NCBI GenBank assembly: GCA_031272095.1
Contig: JAISUM010000052.1
Coordinates: forward strand, 1 to 40,764
Direction: 5' to 3'
From: Candidatus Symbiothrix sp.
GTDB taxonomy: Bacteria; Bacteroidota; Bacteroidia; Bacteroidales; Azobacteroidaceae
DNA length: 40,764 nt
Shown here: positions 8,995 to 18,144 of the stretch, piece by piece
How positions within the stretch are numbered: position 1 is the first letter of the stretch
Layout of the letters: each line of letters begins with the position of its first letter
Notes under the pieces: generated by a model
The model's input: only the letters and a program-made list of their open reading frames with translations
Told to the model about the DNA's origin: nothing
Databases searched by the model: none
Program-made: the position numbers and the translations under genes

Positions 8995-10383
8995 TTACTT
9001 GTTTTTGACTATTTGCGCCATAAATTCGGCTTCACAAACTAATTTTTCGCCTACGAAACAGTAGCCTTTCATATTGGATATGCCGCGTCGAATTTCGTCC
9101 AAGAGTTCCAAACGGAATTTCAGGGTATCGCCCGGAACGACTTTCTGACGGAATTTAACGTTGTCTATTTTCATGAAATAGGTCGAATAGCGATGCGGTT
9201 CATCTACTTGATGCAAGACTAACAAACCGCCTGTCTGCGCCATTGCTTCGACGAGCAGCACGCCCGGCATGACCGGTTCTTGCGGAAAATGTCCTTGAAA
9301 AAACGGTTCATTGACCGATACGTTTTTGATGCCGACGATATGTTTCTGTCCGATTTCAATGATTTTATCTACCAGCAGAAAGGGATAGCGATGGGGTAGC
9401 AGTTCTTTGATGCGGTTGACGTCGATCAGCGGGGGAATATTCGGATCGTAATCGGGCGCCTGCACATCTTTGAGTTTGATTTCTTTCCGAATCAGTCGCG
9501 CCAATGCGTTGTTGATTTTATGTCCGGGGCAAGTGGCGATAATGCGTCCGCGTAACGGCTTGCCTATCAGCGCTATATCACCAATGATGTCCAACAGTTT
9601 GTGGCGGGCGGGTTCGTTGGGAAAAGCCAGCGGCTTATTCATTATATAACCCAGCTGGGTAGCGTCTTTGTGCTTCACGCCCATCTTGTCTGCCAAACGG
9701 TCTAATCGTTCCTGACTGATTTGACGTTCATAAATGACAATGGCATTGTCCAAATCGCCGCCTTTGATCAGATTGTTTTCCAAGAGCGGTTCGATTTCGC
9801 GGACAAACACAAAGGTTCGGCTGGATGCGACTTCGGTTTTGAAATCGGCAATATTATTTAATGTAGCGAACTGACTGTCTAAAAAATACGAATCGAAAGC
9901 GATCAGGGAGTTGATAATCAGCTGATCGTCGGGCAGGACGACGATAGAGGCTCCGGTGGCGTCGTCTTTGACTTCGATTTTATGTTTGACGACGAAATAT
10001 TCGCGGTCGGCTTTTTGTTCGGTCAGTCCGACCTGTTCGATGGCGTCCATATATTGAATGGCGCTACCGTCGAGGATTGGAAATTCCGGCGCATCGACTT
10101 CGATCAGACAGTTGTCGATTTGTGAGGCATAAAGCGCAGCCAAAGCGTGTTCTATCGTGCTGATTTGCACGTCGTTTTTAGCGACAATCGTTCCGCGTTG
10201 CGTGTTGATAACATTTTCTGCCAAAGCTTCGACGACAGGTTGTTCGGGCAAGTCGATGCGTTTGATTTTATAGCCGAAATTTTCGGGTGCGGGGTGAAAT
10301 GATATATGGATTTGCAGTCCTGTATGCAAACCTTTGCCCTGCAAAGAAAATGATTTTTGTAATGTATGCTGTTTTGCTTGCAT
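8995..10383 (-). CDS. lpxC/fabZ: Bifunctional LpxC deacetylase / FabZ (3R)-hydroxyacyl-ACP dehydratase
   Basis: 462 aa; LpxC N-terminus (QHTLQKSFSLQGKGLHTG, DNAIVIYE, ARHKLLDIIGD) fused to FabZ (LLPHRYPFLLVDKI, FFQGHFPQEPVMPGVLLVEAMAQ). Confidence 0.97.
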   Translation of the reverse strand: MQAKQHTLQKSFSLQGKGLHTGLQIHISFHPAPENFGYKIKRIDLPEQPVVEALAENVINTQRGTIVAKNDVQISTIEHALAALYASQIDNCLIEVDAPEFPILDGSAIQYMDAIEQVGLTEQKADREYFVVKHKIEVKDDATGASIVVLPDDQLIINSLIAFDSYFLDSQFATLNNIADFKTEVASSRTFVFVREIEPLLENNLIKGGDLDNAIVIYERQISQERLDRLADKMGVKHKDATQLGYIMNKPLAFPNEPARHKLLDIIGDIALIGKPLRGRIIATCPGHKINNALARLIRKEIKLKDVQAPDYDPNIPPLIDVNRIKELLPHRYPFLLVDKIIEIGQKHIVGIKNVSVNEPFFQGHFPQEPVMPGVLLVEAMAQTGGLLVLHQVDEPHRYSTYFMKIDNVKFRQKVVPGDTLKFRLELLDEIRRGISNMKGYCFVGEKLVCEAEFMAQIVKNK

Positions 10384-10387
10384 AAGA

Positions 10388-11428
10388 TTATTTTGTTTTT
10401 AATTGTTCTACTTCTTTTTTTATTTGTCCCAGCTCGCGGTACATATCGGGCAGTTTGCCGAAGAGTACGCCTGCTCTCAAAAATTTGTTCAAGTCAATAG
10501 CGGGCGAACCCATAATACTGCGTCCTGCCTCGATATTGCTGATGATTCCTGCTTGCGCTCCGATGCTGACGCGGTCGCCAATACGGATATGTCCGCCGAA
10601 GCCGACTTGTCCGCCGATCACGCAATTTTTTCCTATTTTGGTCGAACCGGAAACGCCTGTTTGAGAGGCGATTCCGGTGTTTTCGCCGATTTCCACATTG
10701 TGGGCGATTTGTATCAGGTTGTCCAATTTGACGCCTTTGCGAATGATGGTTGAGTCCATCACTGCGCGGTCGATCGTCGTATTGGCGCCGATTTCCACGT
10801 CGTCTTCAATGACAACATTGCCCAGTTGGGGTATTTTTTTATAAACATCTCCTTCTTGGGCAAATCCGAATCCATCGGCTCCGATGACGGCTCCTGCGTG
10901 GATGATGCAGTTATTTCCGACGCGACAACCCGAATAGATCTTCACTCCGGCATAGATAATGGTATTTTCGCCGATGCTGACGTTGTCGCCGATATAGGCT
11001 TGCGGGTAGATTGCGGTATTTTCGCCGATACTGACATTTTCGCCGATATAAGCAAATGCGCCGATATAGATGGCTGTCTTTGGCAGTTTTGCCGAGGGAC
11101 TGATGAAGGAGGGCTGTTCGATACCTTGTTTTTGGGGATATGCCTGTTGCGCGAGGTCAAGTAATTGCGCCAAAGCTGCGTAGGCATTCGGCACGCGAAT
11201 CAAGGTCAGCGTGGGTGGCAAGTCTTTTTCGGGCTTAAAGTCGTCATTGACCAAAGCGATGCTTGCCTGCGTTTCATATATAAACTGAGAATATTTCAGA
11301 TTAGCCAAAAACGTGATAGTGTGCGGCTTACCTTCCTCAATTTTAGAGAAATTGTTGACTGTTACATTCGGATCGCCTTCGATTTTTCCATTCAAAATTT
11401 GGGCGATTTGTTGTGCTTTCAACTCCAT
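10388..11428 (-). CDS. lpxD: UDP-3-O-(3-hydroxymyristoyl)glucosamine N-acyltransferase
   Basis: 346 aa; [15 protein letters not shown], hexapeptide repeats, [27 protein letters not shown]. Confidence 0.97.
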   Translation of the reverse strand: MELKAQQIAQILNGKIEGDPNVTVNNFSKIEEGKPHTITFLANLKYSQFIYETQASIALVNDDFKPEKDLPPTLTLIRVPNAYAALAQLLDLAQQAYPQKQGIEQPSFISPSAKLPKTAIYIGAFAYIGENVSIGENTAIYPQAYIGDNVSIGENTIIYAGVKIYSGCRVGNNCIIHAGAVIGADGFGFAQEGDVYKKIPQLGNVVIEDDVEIGANTTIDRAVMDSTIIRKGVKLDNLIQIAHNVEIGENTGIASQTGVSGSTKIGKNCVIGGQVGFGGHIRIGDRVSIGAQAGIISNIEAGRSIMGSPAIDLNKFLRAGVLFGKLPDMYRELGQIKKEVEQLKTK

Positions 11429-11467
11429 TATATTTTCTGGTTTTATAAAATTTTACTGTTTAGTTTG

Positions 11468-11475
11468 CAAAGGTA
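11468..11475 (-). promoter_or_regulatory. -7 box (minus strand TACCTTTG) for the lpxD-lpxC/fabZ-lpxA operon
   Basis: Exact TAnnTTTG 40 nt upstream of the lpxD start. Confidence 0.55.
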
Positions 11476-11487
11476 CGAAAAATTTTG

Positions 11488-12711
11488 TCAATCACGAAGA
11501 TAACACAAATAATACTTCCTGATTTTTTTCGACAGCAATTGAATATTCAGCATATCCGACGCTTCGGCGATGTCTTTGATCGATCCGTCTTTGAACAGAA
11601 TTTTGATACTGTCGTCGGCTTCGTTGTACATATTGCTCGATATTTCATCGGAATAGGTCAAGTATTCACAATCGTGAAGAGGCAGGTCGAAATGCGCCGC
11701 TAAATGTTGGCGTTTTTCGTCGATATAAGCCTCGTCGAAAGGATGTTGTTCTATTTCAACGCGAAACAGTTTCCGATTGATCAGCGAATAGCTCAAGAGC
11801 GACAATACGCGATCGGGATGTGTCGCCCAAACTTTGAGCGCCGACCAGAGGTCGTTGTCGTCCAATGCGATGAAGTTGTCCAAAGCCTGCGGGTCATTGA
11901 AAAACGTTTGTTCATCTACTTGATTAATCAGAAAATAGTGCAAGGCTGGCGAGGCGAAGACCGGTGTTCCATGACGGTAGAGATATTTGGCGCGTTTCAG
12001 GATATTGATCAGCATTTTTTCGGCGGCGATGGATGTCTTGTGCAGATAGACCTGCCAATACATCAGCCGTCGCGCCATCAGAAAATTTTCGATAGAATAG
12101 ATGCCTTTGGCTTCGACGACGAGGCGGTCGTCTTTCACGGTCATCATCTTGATGATACGTGCCGAGCCGATGTTGCCTTCGGTTACTCCGGTAAAAAAAC
12201 TGTCGCGGCGCAGATAATCTAACCTGTCCACGTCCAACTGTCCGCTGACCAACTGGTGCAGAAATGTTTTGGCATATTCGTTGTTAAAAATAGCGATTGC
12301 CATATTTAACTGCCCGTTCATTTCGGCGTTCATCCGTTGCATCAGTAGCAGGGATAGCGTTTCGTGGCGCACATTGCAGATCAGTGTATTTTCCAGCACA
12401 TGAGAGAAGGGTCCGTGTCCGAGATCGTGCATCAGAATGGCTGCCAATGCAGCATTTTCTTCGTCTGCCGTGATACAATGCCCTTTGGATCGCAGTTGTG
12501 CGATGGCTTCGTTCATCAAGTACATCGCGCCGAGCGAATGACTTAAGCGGCTGTGTTGTGCGCCCGGATAGACCAAATGCGATAATCCCAATTGTTTGAT
12601 ACGATTGAGCCGCTGAAAACAGGGGTGTGCAATGATGCGATAAATAAAATCATTCGGAATGTTGATAAATCCGAAGACAGGATCGTTGATTATTTTGCGT
12701 TTAGCGCTCAT
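11488..12711 (-). CDS. HD-domain phosphohydrolase (dNTPase-like)
   Basis: 407 aa; HSRLSHSLGAMYLMNEAI, LMHDLGHGPFSHVLE, LDVDRLDYLRRD; adjacent to lpxD. Confidence 0.9.
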   Translation of the reverse strand: MSAKRKIINDPVFGFINIPNDFIYRIIAHPCFQRLNRIKQLGLSHLVYPGAQHSRLSHSLGAMYLMNEAIAQLRSKGHCITADEENAALAAILMHDLGHGPFSHVLENTLICNVRHETLSLLLMQRMNAEMNGQLNMAIAIFNNEYAKTFLHQLVSGQLDVDRLDYLRRDSFFTGVTEGNIGSARIIKMMTVKDDRLVVEAKGIYSIENFLMARRLMYWQVYLHKTSIAAEKMLINILKRAKYLYRHGTPVFASPALHYFLINQVDEQTFFNDPQALDNFIALDDNDLWSALKVWATHPDRVLSLLSYSLINRKLFRVEIEQHPFDEAYIDEKRQHLAAHFDLPLHDCEYLTYSDEISSNMYNEADDSIKILFKDGSIKDIAEASDMLNIQLLSKKIRKYYLCYLRD

Positions 12712-12763
12712 TGTAATTGATTAAAGTTGCAAAGGTAGAAAAAGTTTTGTAATATTCTTATTA

Positions 12764-13891
12764 TTAAAGGATATTTTTTTCGGAACCATCCCTGATTCGC
12801 ATCATTAGCAACCGATACTGTTCGCTGACCGGCGCCGGAGCGTGAGGCACAGGACTTGAAGCATTAAGATACTTCAATATCTTAAATGCTGAGAAATATT
12901 GAAAAAAACGTTTGTAAAAACTTTCAAAGGTCGCCGTATGTTGGTTGATTTCAGCCAATTTGTCGAAAAAATGTTCCGCTTGCAGAAAATTTTGCAGCGG
13001 ATCGGGCAAGGCTTGCAGCAGCTTTGTCGTTTCCGATGACTTGGAACGATAGAGCGCGGGCAGGGCATCGAACAGCTGTTTCAAATCGTCGAAGGCAGCT
13101 ATCGGATAGGAATATTTTTGCAAGCTGTTTGTTTGCAACATTTTAGCAATTGCAGGACCGGTTCCGAAAGGCACTCGTTCCGACACGCGGGCGGCAGGAT
13201 AGACGCAAGCGCCGTCGATGAACATTGTTTTGCCCAACGGAAAGACTTTTTGCAGGAAATAAAAATCTTCGCCTGCCTGCTGTTTGCCCATACCGCCTAC
13301 CTGCAAATAGGTTTTCGCCTTCACTGCAAATGCCGAGCCGATACAGAAATAGGGATACGGGAAACCGATATATTCCAACGCCGCCCGATAGTAATGCAGG
13401 TATTCTTCGTAGGCTTCCGTCGCTTGTCGCAGGGGCGAATCCGGCGGCAAATTTTCGGTCGGATGGTGAAAAGCGATGGTCGCCGATTTGAGTCCGAACT
13501 GCTCAAAACAGCGCTCAATCTCGCAAAAATAATTGTCGCTGACTTGACAATCGGCGTCCAAACTGATGATGACATCGTCGTCTGTGCCATGCGCGACGGC
13601 GTTGTCCATACCGATTTTTCGCGGCAATCCGGCGCCCGTCTGATGTCCGGGCAGGTTTTCTTCCAAGTATAGTGTCAGGCGAAAATCGGGGCGGTTGTGT
13701 TGCACGGCATAATCATTTAACAGTTTGAATGACAATCTGTTAAATGCAACTTTTTCGGCGGAGTCGATGGCATGTGAATTGACGACGACGATGATTTCTA
13801 CCGCCGCCTGCGATTGCCTGCACGCGAACAAACTTTCGACCGTTTGCATCACTTCCGGCTCGTTGTAGCAAGGTATTACGACACGAAGCAT
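12764..13891 (-). CDS. Family 2 glycosyltransferase
   Basis: 375 aa; N-terminal VVIPCYNEPEVMQTVESL, DDDVIISLDADCQVS, later AGEDFYFLQKV. Confidence 0.87.
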   Translation of the reverse strand: MLRVVIPCYNEPEVMQTVESLFACRQSQAAVEIIVVVNSHAIDSAEKVAFNRLSFKLLNDYAVQHNRPDFRLTLYLEENLPGHQTGAGLPRKIGMDNAVAHGTDDDVIISLDADCQVSDNYFCEIERCFEQFGLKSATIAFHHPTENLPPDSPLRQATEAYEEYLHYYRAALEYIGFPYPYFCIGSAFAVKAKTYLQVGGMGKQQAGEDFYFLQKVFPLGKTMFIDGACVYPAARVSERVPFGTGPAIAKMLQTNSLQKYSYPIAAFDDLKQLFDALPALYRSKSSETTKLLQALPDPLQNFLQAEHFFDKLAEINQHTATFESFYKRFFQYFSAFKILKYLNASSPVPHAPAPVSEQYRLLMMRIRDGSEKNIL

Positions 13892-13935
13892 AACATCTTT
13901 TGATTTTCAAGCCGCAAATGTACAAAATTTATTCG

Positions 13936-13943
13936 TACCTTTG
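13936..13943 (+). promoter_or_regulatory. -7 box (TACCTTTG) for the 13969 gene; a divergent minus-strand box TACATTTG lies at 13915-13922
   Basis: Exact TAnnTTTG on each strand, 13 bp apart, in the divergent 13892-13968 region. Confidence 0.55.
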
Positions 13944-13968
13944 CATTTCTAATTAAAACAGAAAGAAT

Positions 13969-15063
13969 ATGAATCATTATTGGACGGGCATATTGGCAAT
14001 TTCCATTTTGCTGTTTGCCTGCATACGCGAAGAAGCCCCGAATGACGAGGCGGATATTTTGTCGGTATCATTTCCGGCGGGTAGCCTGCGCACGTCGAAA
14101 GTCGAAATCGGTAACGATTATGTTGTGGTCTTTCCGAAAAAGAATGTCAATCTGCGTGATTCGGCGCTGACTGAGATCCGTTTGACGGCGGGCGCCACTT
14201 TTCAACGCATTGCTGCCGCCGCCGATGGCGATACTTTGTTTTTTATCGACGTCCGTTCCGAAAGTGAAAAATATGTCAAGCGTTACGCCTTTATAGCCAG
14301 CACTTTCCCAAGTGTTTTCGATTTTGAGCGTTGGGAAAAACCTTCCGCCAACTATCTTTTTGAGAATCCGAAAGAGGGGTCGCTGCAATGGTTTTCGAGC
14401 AATAACGGCGCCGCCATCGCTTGGAACAATCCGAAGAAATCGGCGTCGGGCTATCCGATACGGCAAACGACACAAGCGGTTTCCGGCAACACGGCGGTCG
14501 AACTGCGCACGATGGCAGGACCGGGCAGCATCATGGGCATCGTCAATATTCCATGTCTCTCCGGATCACTCTATTTAGGTGGGTTCAATCCGCTGACCGG
14601 TTTGACCAACCCGCTACATTCAACGAGTTTCGGCGTTCCGTTCAACGAGGGGCGTCCGTCGCGGCTGACCGGTTACTACATTTTCCGCGAGGGCGACGGC
14701 GATTACATACAATCTAACGGCTCGCATGTCAGCAACCGAAACGACACATGTGCCATCTATGCCATTCTGTTTCAGGTGGTTGGCAACGAACAGTTTCTCT
14801 ATGGCGACAACATTGCGACGGCGCCGAATATCGTTGCTCGTGCCGAATTGCATCCGGATGAAATCAGACAGAGCGACGATTTCACTCGTTTTGAAATAGA
14901 TTTTGTTTATCGTCAGCCGTTTTCGTATGAAAAATTGGGAAACGACGACTACCGATTGACCATCGTTTTTGCATCCAGTCATAAGGGCGACCACTACGAA
15001 GGACGCATCGGTAACACTTTGATTATCGACCGAATAGAATTAGAATATGAAGAAGAAAATTAA
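13969..15063 (+). CDS. Lipoprotein with PCMD-like (putative carbohydrate metabolism) domain
   Basis: 364 aa; lipobox-like LLFAC near the N-terminus; DFERWEKPSANYLFENP...GSLYLGGFNP...SRLTGYYIFREGDGDY resembles the PCMD family. Confidence 0.7.
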   Translation: MNHYWTGILAISILLFACIREEAPNDEADILSVSFPAGSLRTSKVEIGNDYVVVFPKKNVNLRDSALTEIRLTAGATFQRIAAAADGDTLFFIDVRSESEKYVKRYAFIASTFPSVFDFERWEKPSANYLFENPKEGSLQWFSSNNGAAIAWNNPKKSASGYPIRQTTQAVSGNTAVELRTMAGPGSIMGIVNIPCLSGSLYLGGFNPLTGLTNPLHSTSFGVPFNEGRPSRLTGYYIFREGDGDYIQSNGSHVSNRNDTCAIYAILFQVVGNEQFLYGDNIATAPNIVARAELHPDEIRQSDDFTRFEIDFVYRQPFSYEKLGNDDYRLTIVFASSHKGDHYEGRIGNTLIIDRIELEYEEEN

Positions 15064-15784
15064 TATTACTGTCCTCTGCTGCTTGCTGTGCAGCTATGTG
15101 TCGGCGCAAACGTCGGCGCGGATTTATCGCCTCGAAGTCGGATACAGCATCGGCGGAAGTATGCCGGTGCCTTTGCCCCGCGAAATCAGGAAAATAGACA
15201 TGTGGGCACCCGAACTTTTTGCGCCCCATCTTGCCATTGAAGCCCTGAATCCATTCAACGAGCGATGGGCAATATCTGCCAAAATTGCGTTTGACCGCAA
15301 AGGTTTCACCGTGCGCGATCGCGTCAAAAGTCTTTATACCGAAATTACGACGGAAGATGGGACGGTTCAGGCGGGAAATTTCACCGGAAAAAATCAAACG
15401 CAAGTCGATAATTACTACCTCTCTGTGCCGGTCGCGTTGGTGTATAGCCATTCCGAACACAGGACAAGTCGCATCGGGCTGTATTGTGCGTGGATGTTGC
15501 GTCCTTTGTTCATCGGACAAGCCGTTGACGGTTACATCCGGCAGGGCGATCCGACAGGCGAAAAAATTGCTATTCCCTACGCCGAATTTGATTTTTCAGA
15601 CCGGCTTCGGCGTTTCGATTATGGTCTGATGCTGGCGGAACACTGGGTCATTCATCCGCGCTGGGCTTTGATCGGCGAAATCACCTGCGGATTGCGTCCG
15701 CTGTTTTCCGACAGTTTCAAAGCCATGCCTTTCAAAATGCGTAACATCTACGGCATTCTCGGCGTGAGTTACCTGTTAATGTAA
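15047..15784 (+). CDS. Outer-membrane beta-barrel protein (PorT-like)
   Basis: 245 aa, signal peptide, alternating beta pattern; 17-nt overlap with the upstream lipoprotein gene. Confidence 0.65.
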   Translation: MKKKINITVLCCLLCSYVSAQTSARIYRLEVGYSIGGSMPVPLPREIRKIDMWAPELFAPHLAIEALNPFNERWAISAKIAFDRKGFTVRDRVKSLYTEITTEDGTVQAGNFTGKNQTQVDNYYLSVPVALVYSHSEHRTSRIGLYCAWMLRPLFIGQAVDGYIRQGDPTGEKIAIPYAEFDFSDRLRRFDYGLMLAEHWVIHPRWALIGEITCGLRPLFSDSFKAMPFKMRNIYGILGVSYLLM

Positions 15785-15803
15785 AATACTAAAAATCAAC
15801 TAA

Positions 15804-17102
15804 ATGCAAGAAAAAACAATTGCTCTTGAAATCGTAAAATATCCCGCTCGCGACCGATGGAAAGCGCTGACCGCCCGCCCGACGGCGGATGCCTCCGCAC
15901 TTTTTCCGACGGTTCGGAAAGTTTTAGACGACGTCAAACAAAATGGCGACCTTGCCGTTTTTGCTTATGAAGAGAAATTCGACCACGTCAGCTTGTCTGC
16001 TTTGGAAGTCTCGGCGCTGGAAAAGACAGCTGCCAACCAACTGCTTTCCGACGATTTGAAACATGCCATTCGGACAGCGGCGCAAAATATCCGCACTTTT
16101 CATGCGGCGCAAAAACACGATTTGCCGAAAATAGAAACGACGGCGGGCGTATCTTGCTGGCAAAAAGCCGTCGCCATCGAAAAAGTCGGTCTGTACATTC
16201 CCGGAGGCACGGCGCCCCTGTTTTCTACTGTGCTGATGCTGGGCATACCGGCGCAAATCGCGGGCTGCAAAGAGGTGATCCTCTGTTCGCCACCCGACAA
16301 AAACGGTAACATCCATCCGGCAATCCTTTATGCGGCGGAAACGGCAGGCGTGCATCGGATTTTCAAAATTGGCGGCATTCAGGCTATTGCTGCGATGAGC
16401 TACGGCACGGAAAGCGTTCCGCAAGTGTATAAAATTTTCGGACCCGGCAATCAGTATGTTACGGCTGCCAAACAATTGGTCAGCCTGAAAGACGTCGCGA
16501 TTGATATGCCTGCCGGTCCGTCGGAAGTCGAAGTCATGGCAGACGAAACAGCGCATCCGGCTTTCGTGGCGGCGGATATGCTTTCGCAGGCGGAACACGG
16601 CGTCGACAGTCAGGCGGTGCTTGTTACCACGTCCGAAACATTGGCGCAGGCTGTCGTTGAAGAAATCGCCCTGCAAATGCAAAGCTTGCCGCGCAGCGAA
16701 TACATTCTTAAATCACTGTCACACAGCAAGATTATTGTACTGAAAGACGAAACGGAAATGCTCGAACTGACCAATCTGTATGCGCCGGAACATCTGATCA
16801 TCGAAACGCGCCAAGCGATGACTTTGGCGGCGCAAATCACCAATGCCGGTTCGGTCTTTATAGGACATTATACGCCGGAAAGCGCAGGCGATTACGCATC
16901 GGGGACGAATCATACTTTGCCCACTAATGGCTATGCACGTGCTTACAGTGGCGTCAATTTAGACAGTTTTATGAAAAAAATCACCTTTCAGGAAATCACG
17001 CAGGAAGGGATCCGACAAATAGGCGACGTCATAGAAATCATGGCGGCAAACGAACAGCTATTCGCCCATAAAAACGCCGTTAGCATCAGAAGAAAAAAAT
17101 AA
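15804..17102 (+). CDS. hisD: Histidinol dehydrogenase
   Basis: 432 aa; VGLYIPGGTAPLFSTVLMLGIPA, FGPGNQYVTAAKQ, DMPAGPSEVEVMAD, AEHGVDSQAVLV. Confidence 0.97.
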   Translation: MQEKTIALEIVKYPARDRWKALTARPTADASALFPTVRKVLDDVKQNGDLAVFAYEEKFDHVSLSALEVSALEKTAANQLLSDDLKHAIRTAAQNIRTFHAAQKHDLPKIETTAGVSCWQKAVAIEKVGLYIPGGTAPLFSTVLMLGIPAQIAGCKEVILCSPPDKNGNIHPAILYAAETAGVHRIFKIGGIQAIAAMSYGTESVPQVYKIFGPGNQYVTAAKQLVSLKDVAIDMPAGPSEVEVMADETAHPAFVAADMLSQAEHGVDSQAVLVTTSETLAQAVVEEIALQMQSLPRSEYILKSLSHSKIIVLKDETEMLELTNLYAPEHLIIETRQAMTLAAQITNAGSVFIGHYTPESAGDYASGTNHTLPTNGYARAYSGVNLDSFMKKITFQEITQEGIRQIGDVIEIMAANEQLFAHKNAVSIRRKK

Positions 17103-17112
17103 TAACAGAACA

Positions 17113-18144
17113 ATGAATATAGAACAGTTGATACGAAAAAATATTGCTTGCCTGAAACCTTATTCATGCGCAAGAGATGAGTTTAAAGGACGCGCTTCGG
17201 TGTATTTAGACGCTAACGAAAGTCCTTTTAATGAGCCGTTTAACCGCTATCCCGACCCTATGCAGTCGGAATTAAAAACCTTGGTCGCAAAATTGAAAAA
17301 CGTGCGCGAATCGCAAATCATGGTCGGCAACGGTAGCGATGAGCCGATAGATTTGATCTACCGCATTTTTTGCGAGCCATACAGCGACAATGTCGTGGCG
17401 TTTGAGCCGACTTACGGCATGTATCAGGTTGCTGCCGACATCAACGCGGTGGAGTATCGAAAAGTTCCGCTCCGTCCCGATTTTTCGTTGGACGCCGACC
17501 GCCTGTTGGCTGCCACCGACGAACATACCAAAGTCATTTTTCTTTGTTCGCCCAACAATCCTTCCGGCAACCTGATGCGGTCTTCGGAAATCGAAAAGAT
17601 TTTACGACAGTTTCAGGGAATTACGGTCATCGACGAAGCTTATATTGATTTTGCCGACGCGCCTTCCTACTTGACACAGTTGGATAATTATCCGCGTATG
17701 ATTGTGCTGCAAACCTTCTCGAAAGCGTGGGCGATGGCGTCGGTGCGTTGCGGATTGGCATTTGCGGCGGAAAATATCATCGCCTATTTCAACAAGGTGA
17801 AGTATCCCTACAATGTGAATCTGCTGTCGCAACATTTTGTGCTGGAACGCATCAAAAATCATCAGGAAGAAAAAAACGAGTGGGTGCGAAAAATTCTCTC
17901 GGAACGGCAGCCGCTTGCCGATGCTTTGCGACGCCTGCCGATCGTTGAAACCGTCTATCCGTCGGATGCAAATTTTCTGTTGGTGAAAGTCAATGACGCC
18001 AACCGGATCTATCAAAGCCTTGTAGAACAGAGCATTATCACCCGCAACCGCAACAGTGTCGCCTTGTGCGGCAACTGCCTGCGCATCACCGTCGGCACCG
18101 CCAAAGAGAACAAAACCCTGCTCAAGGCGTTGAAAACTATTTGA
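17113..18144 (+). CDS. hisC: Histidinol-phosphate aminotransferase
   Basis: 343 aa; YLDANESPFNEPFNRYPDP, VGNGSDEPIDL, CSPNNPSGNL, QTFSKAWAMASVRCGLAFA. Confidence 0.96.
   Translation: MNIEQLIRKNIACLKPYSCARDEFKGRASVYLDANESPFNEPFNRYPDPMQSELKTLVAKLKNVRESQIMVGNGSDEPIDLIYRIFCEPYSDNVVAFEPTYGMYQVAADINAVEYRKVPLRPDFSLDADRLLAATDEHTKVIFLCSPNNPSGNLMRSSEIEKILRQFQGITVIDEAYIDFADAPSYLTQLDNYPRMIVLQTFSKAWAMASVRCGLAFAAENIIAYFNKVKYPYNVNLLSQHFVLERIKNHQEEKNEWVRKILSERQPLADALRRLPIVETVYPSDANFLLVKVNDANRIYQSLVEQSIITRNRNSVALCGNCLRITVGTAKENKTLLKALKTI

Noticed and set aside
18137-18144. Overlap of the convergent hisC and M6 protease ends (also DUF2264/exbD at 29452-29462)
   Set aside because: Short convergent 3' overlaps are common in compact genomes; no additional structure seen.
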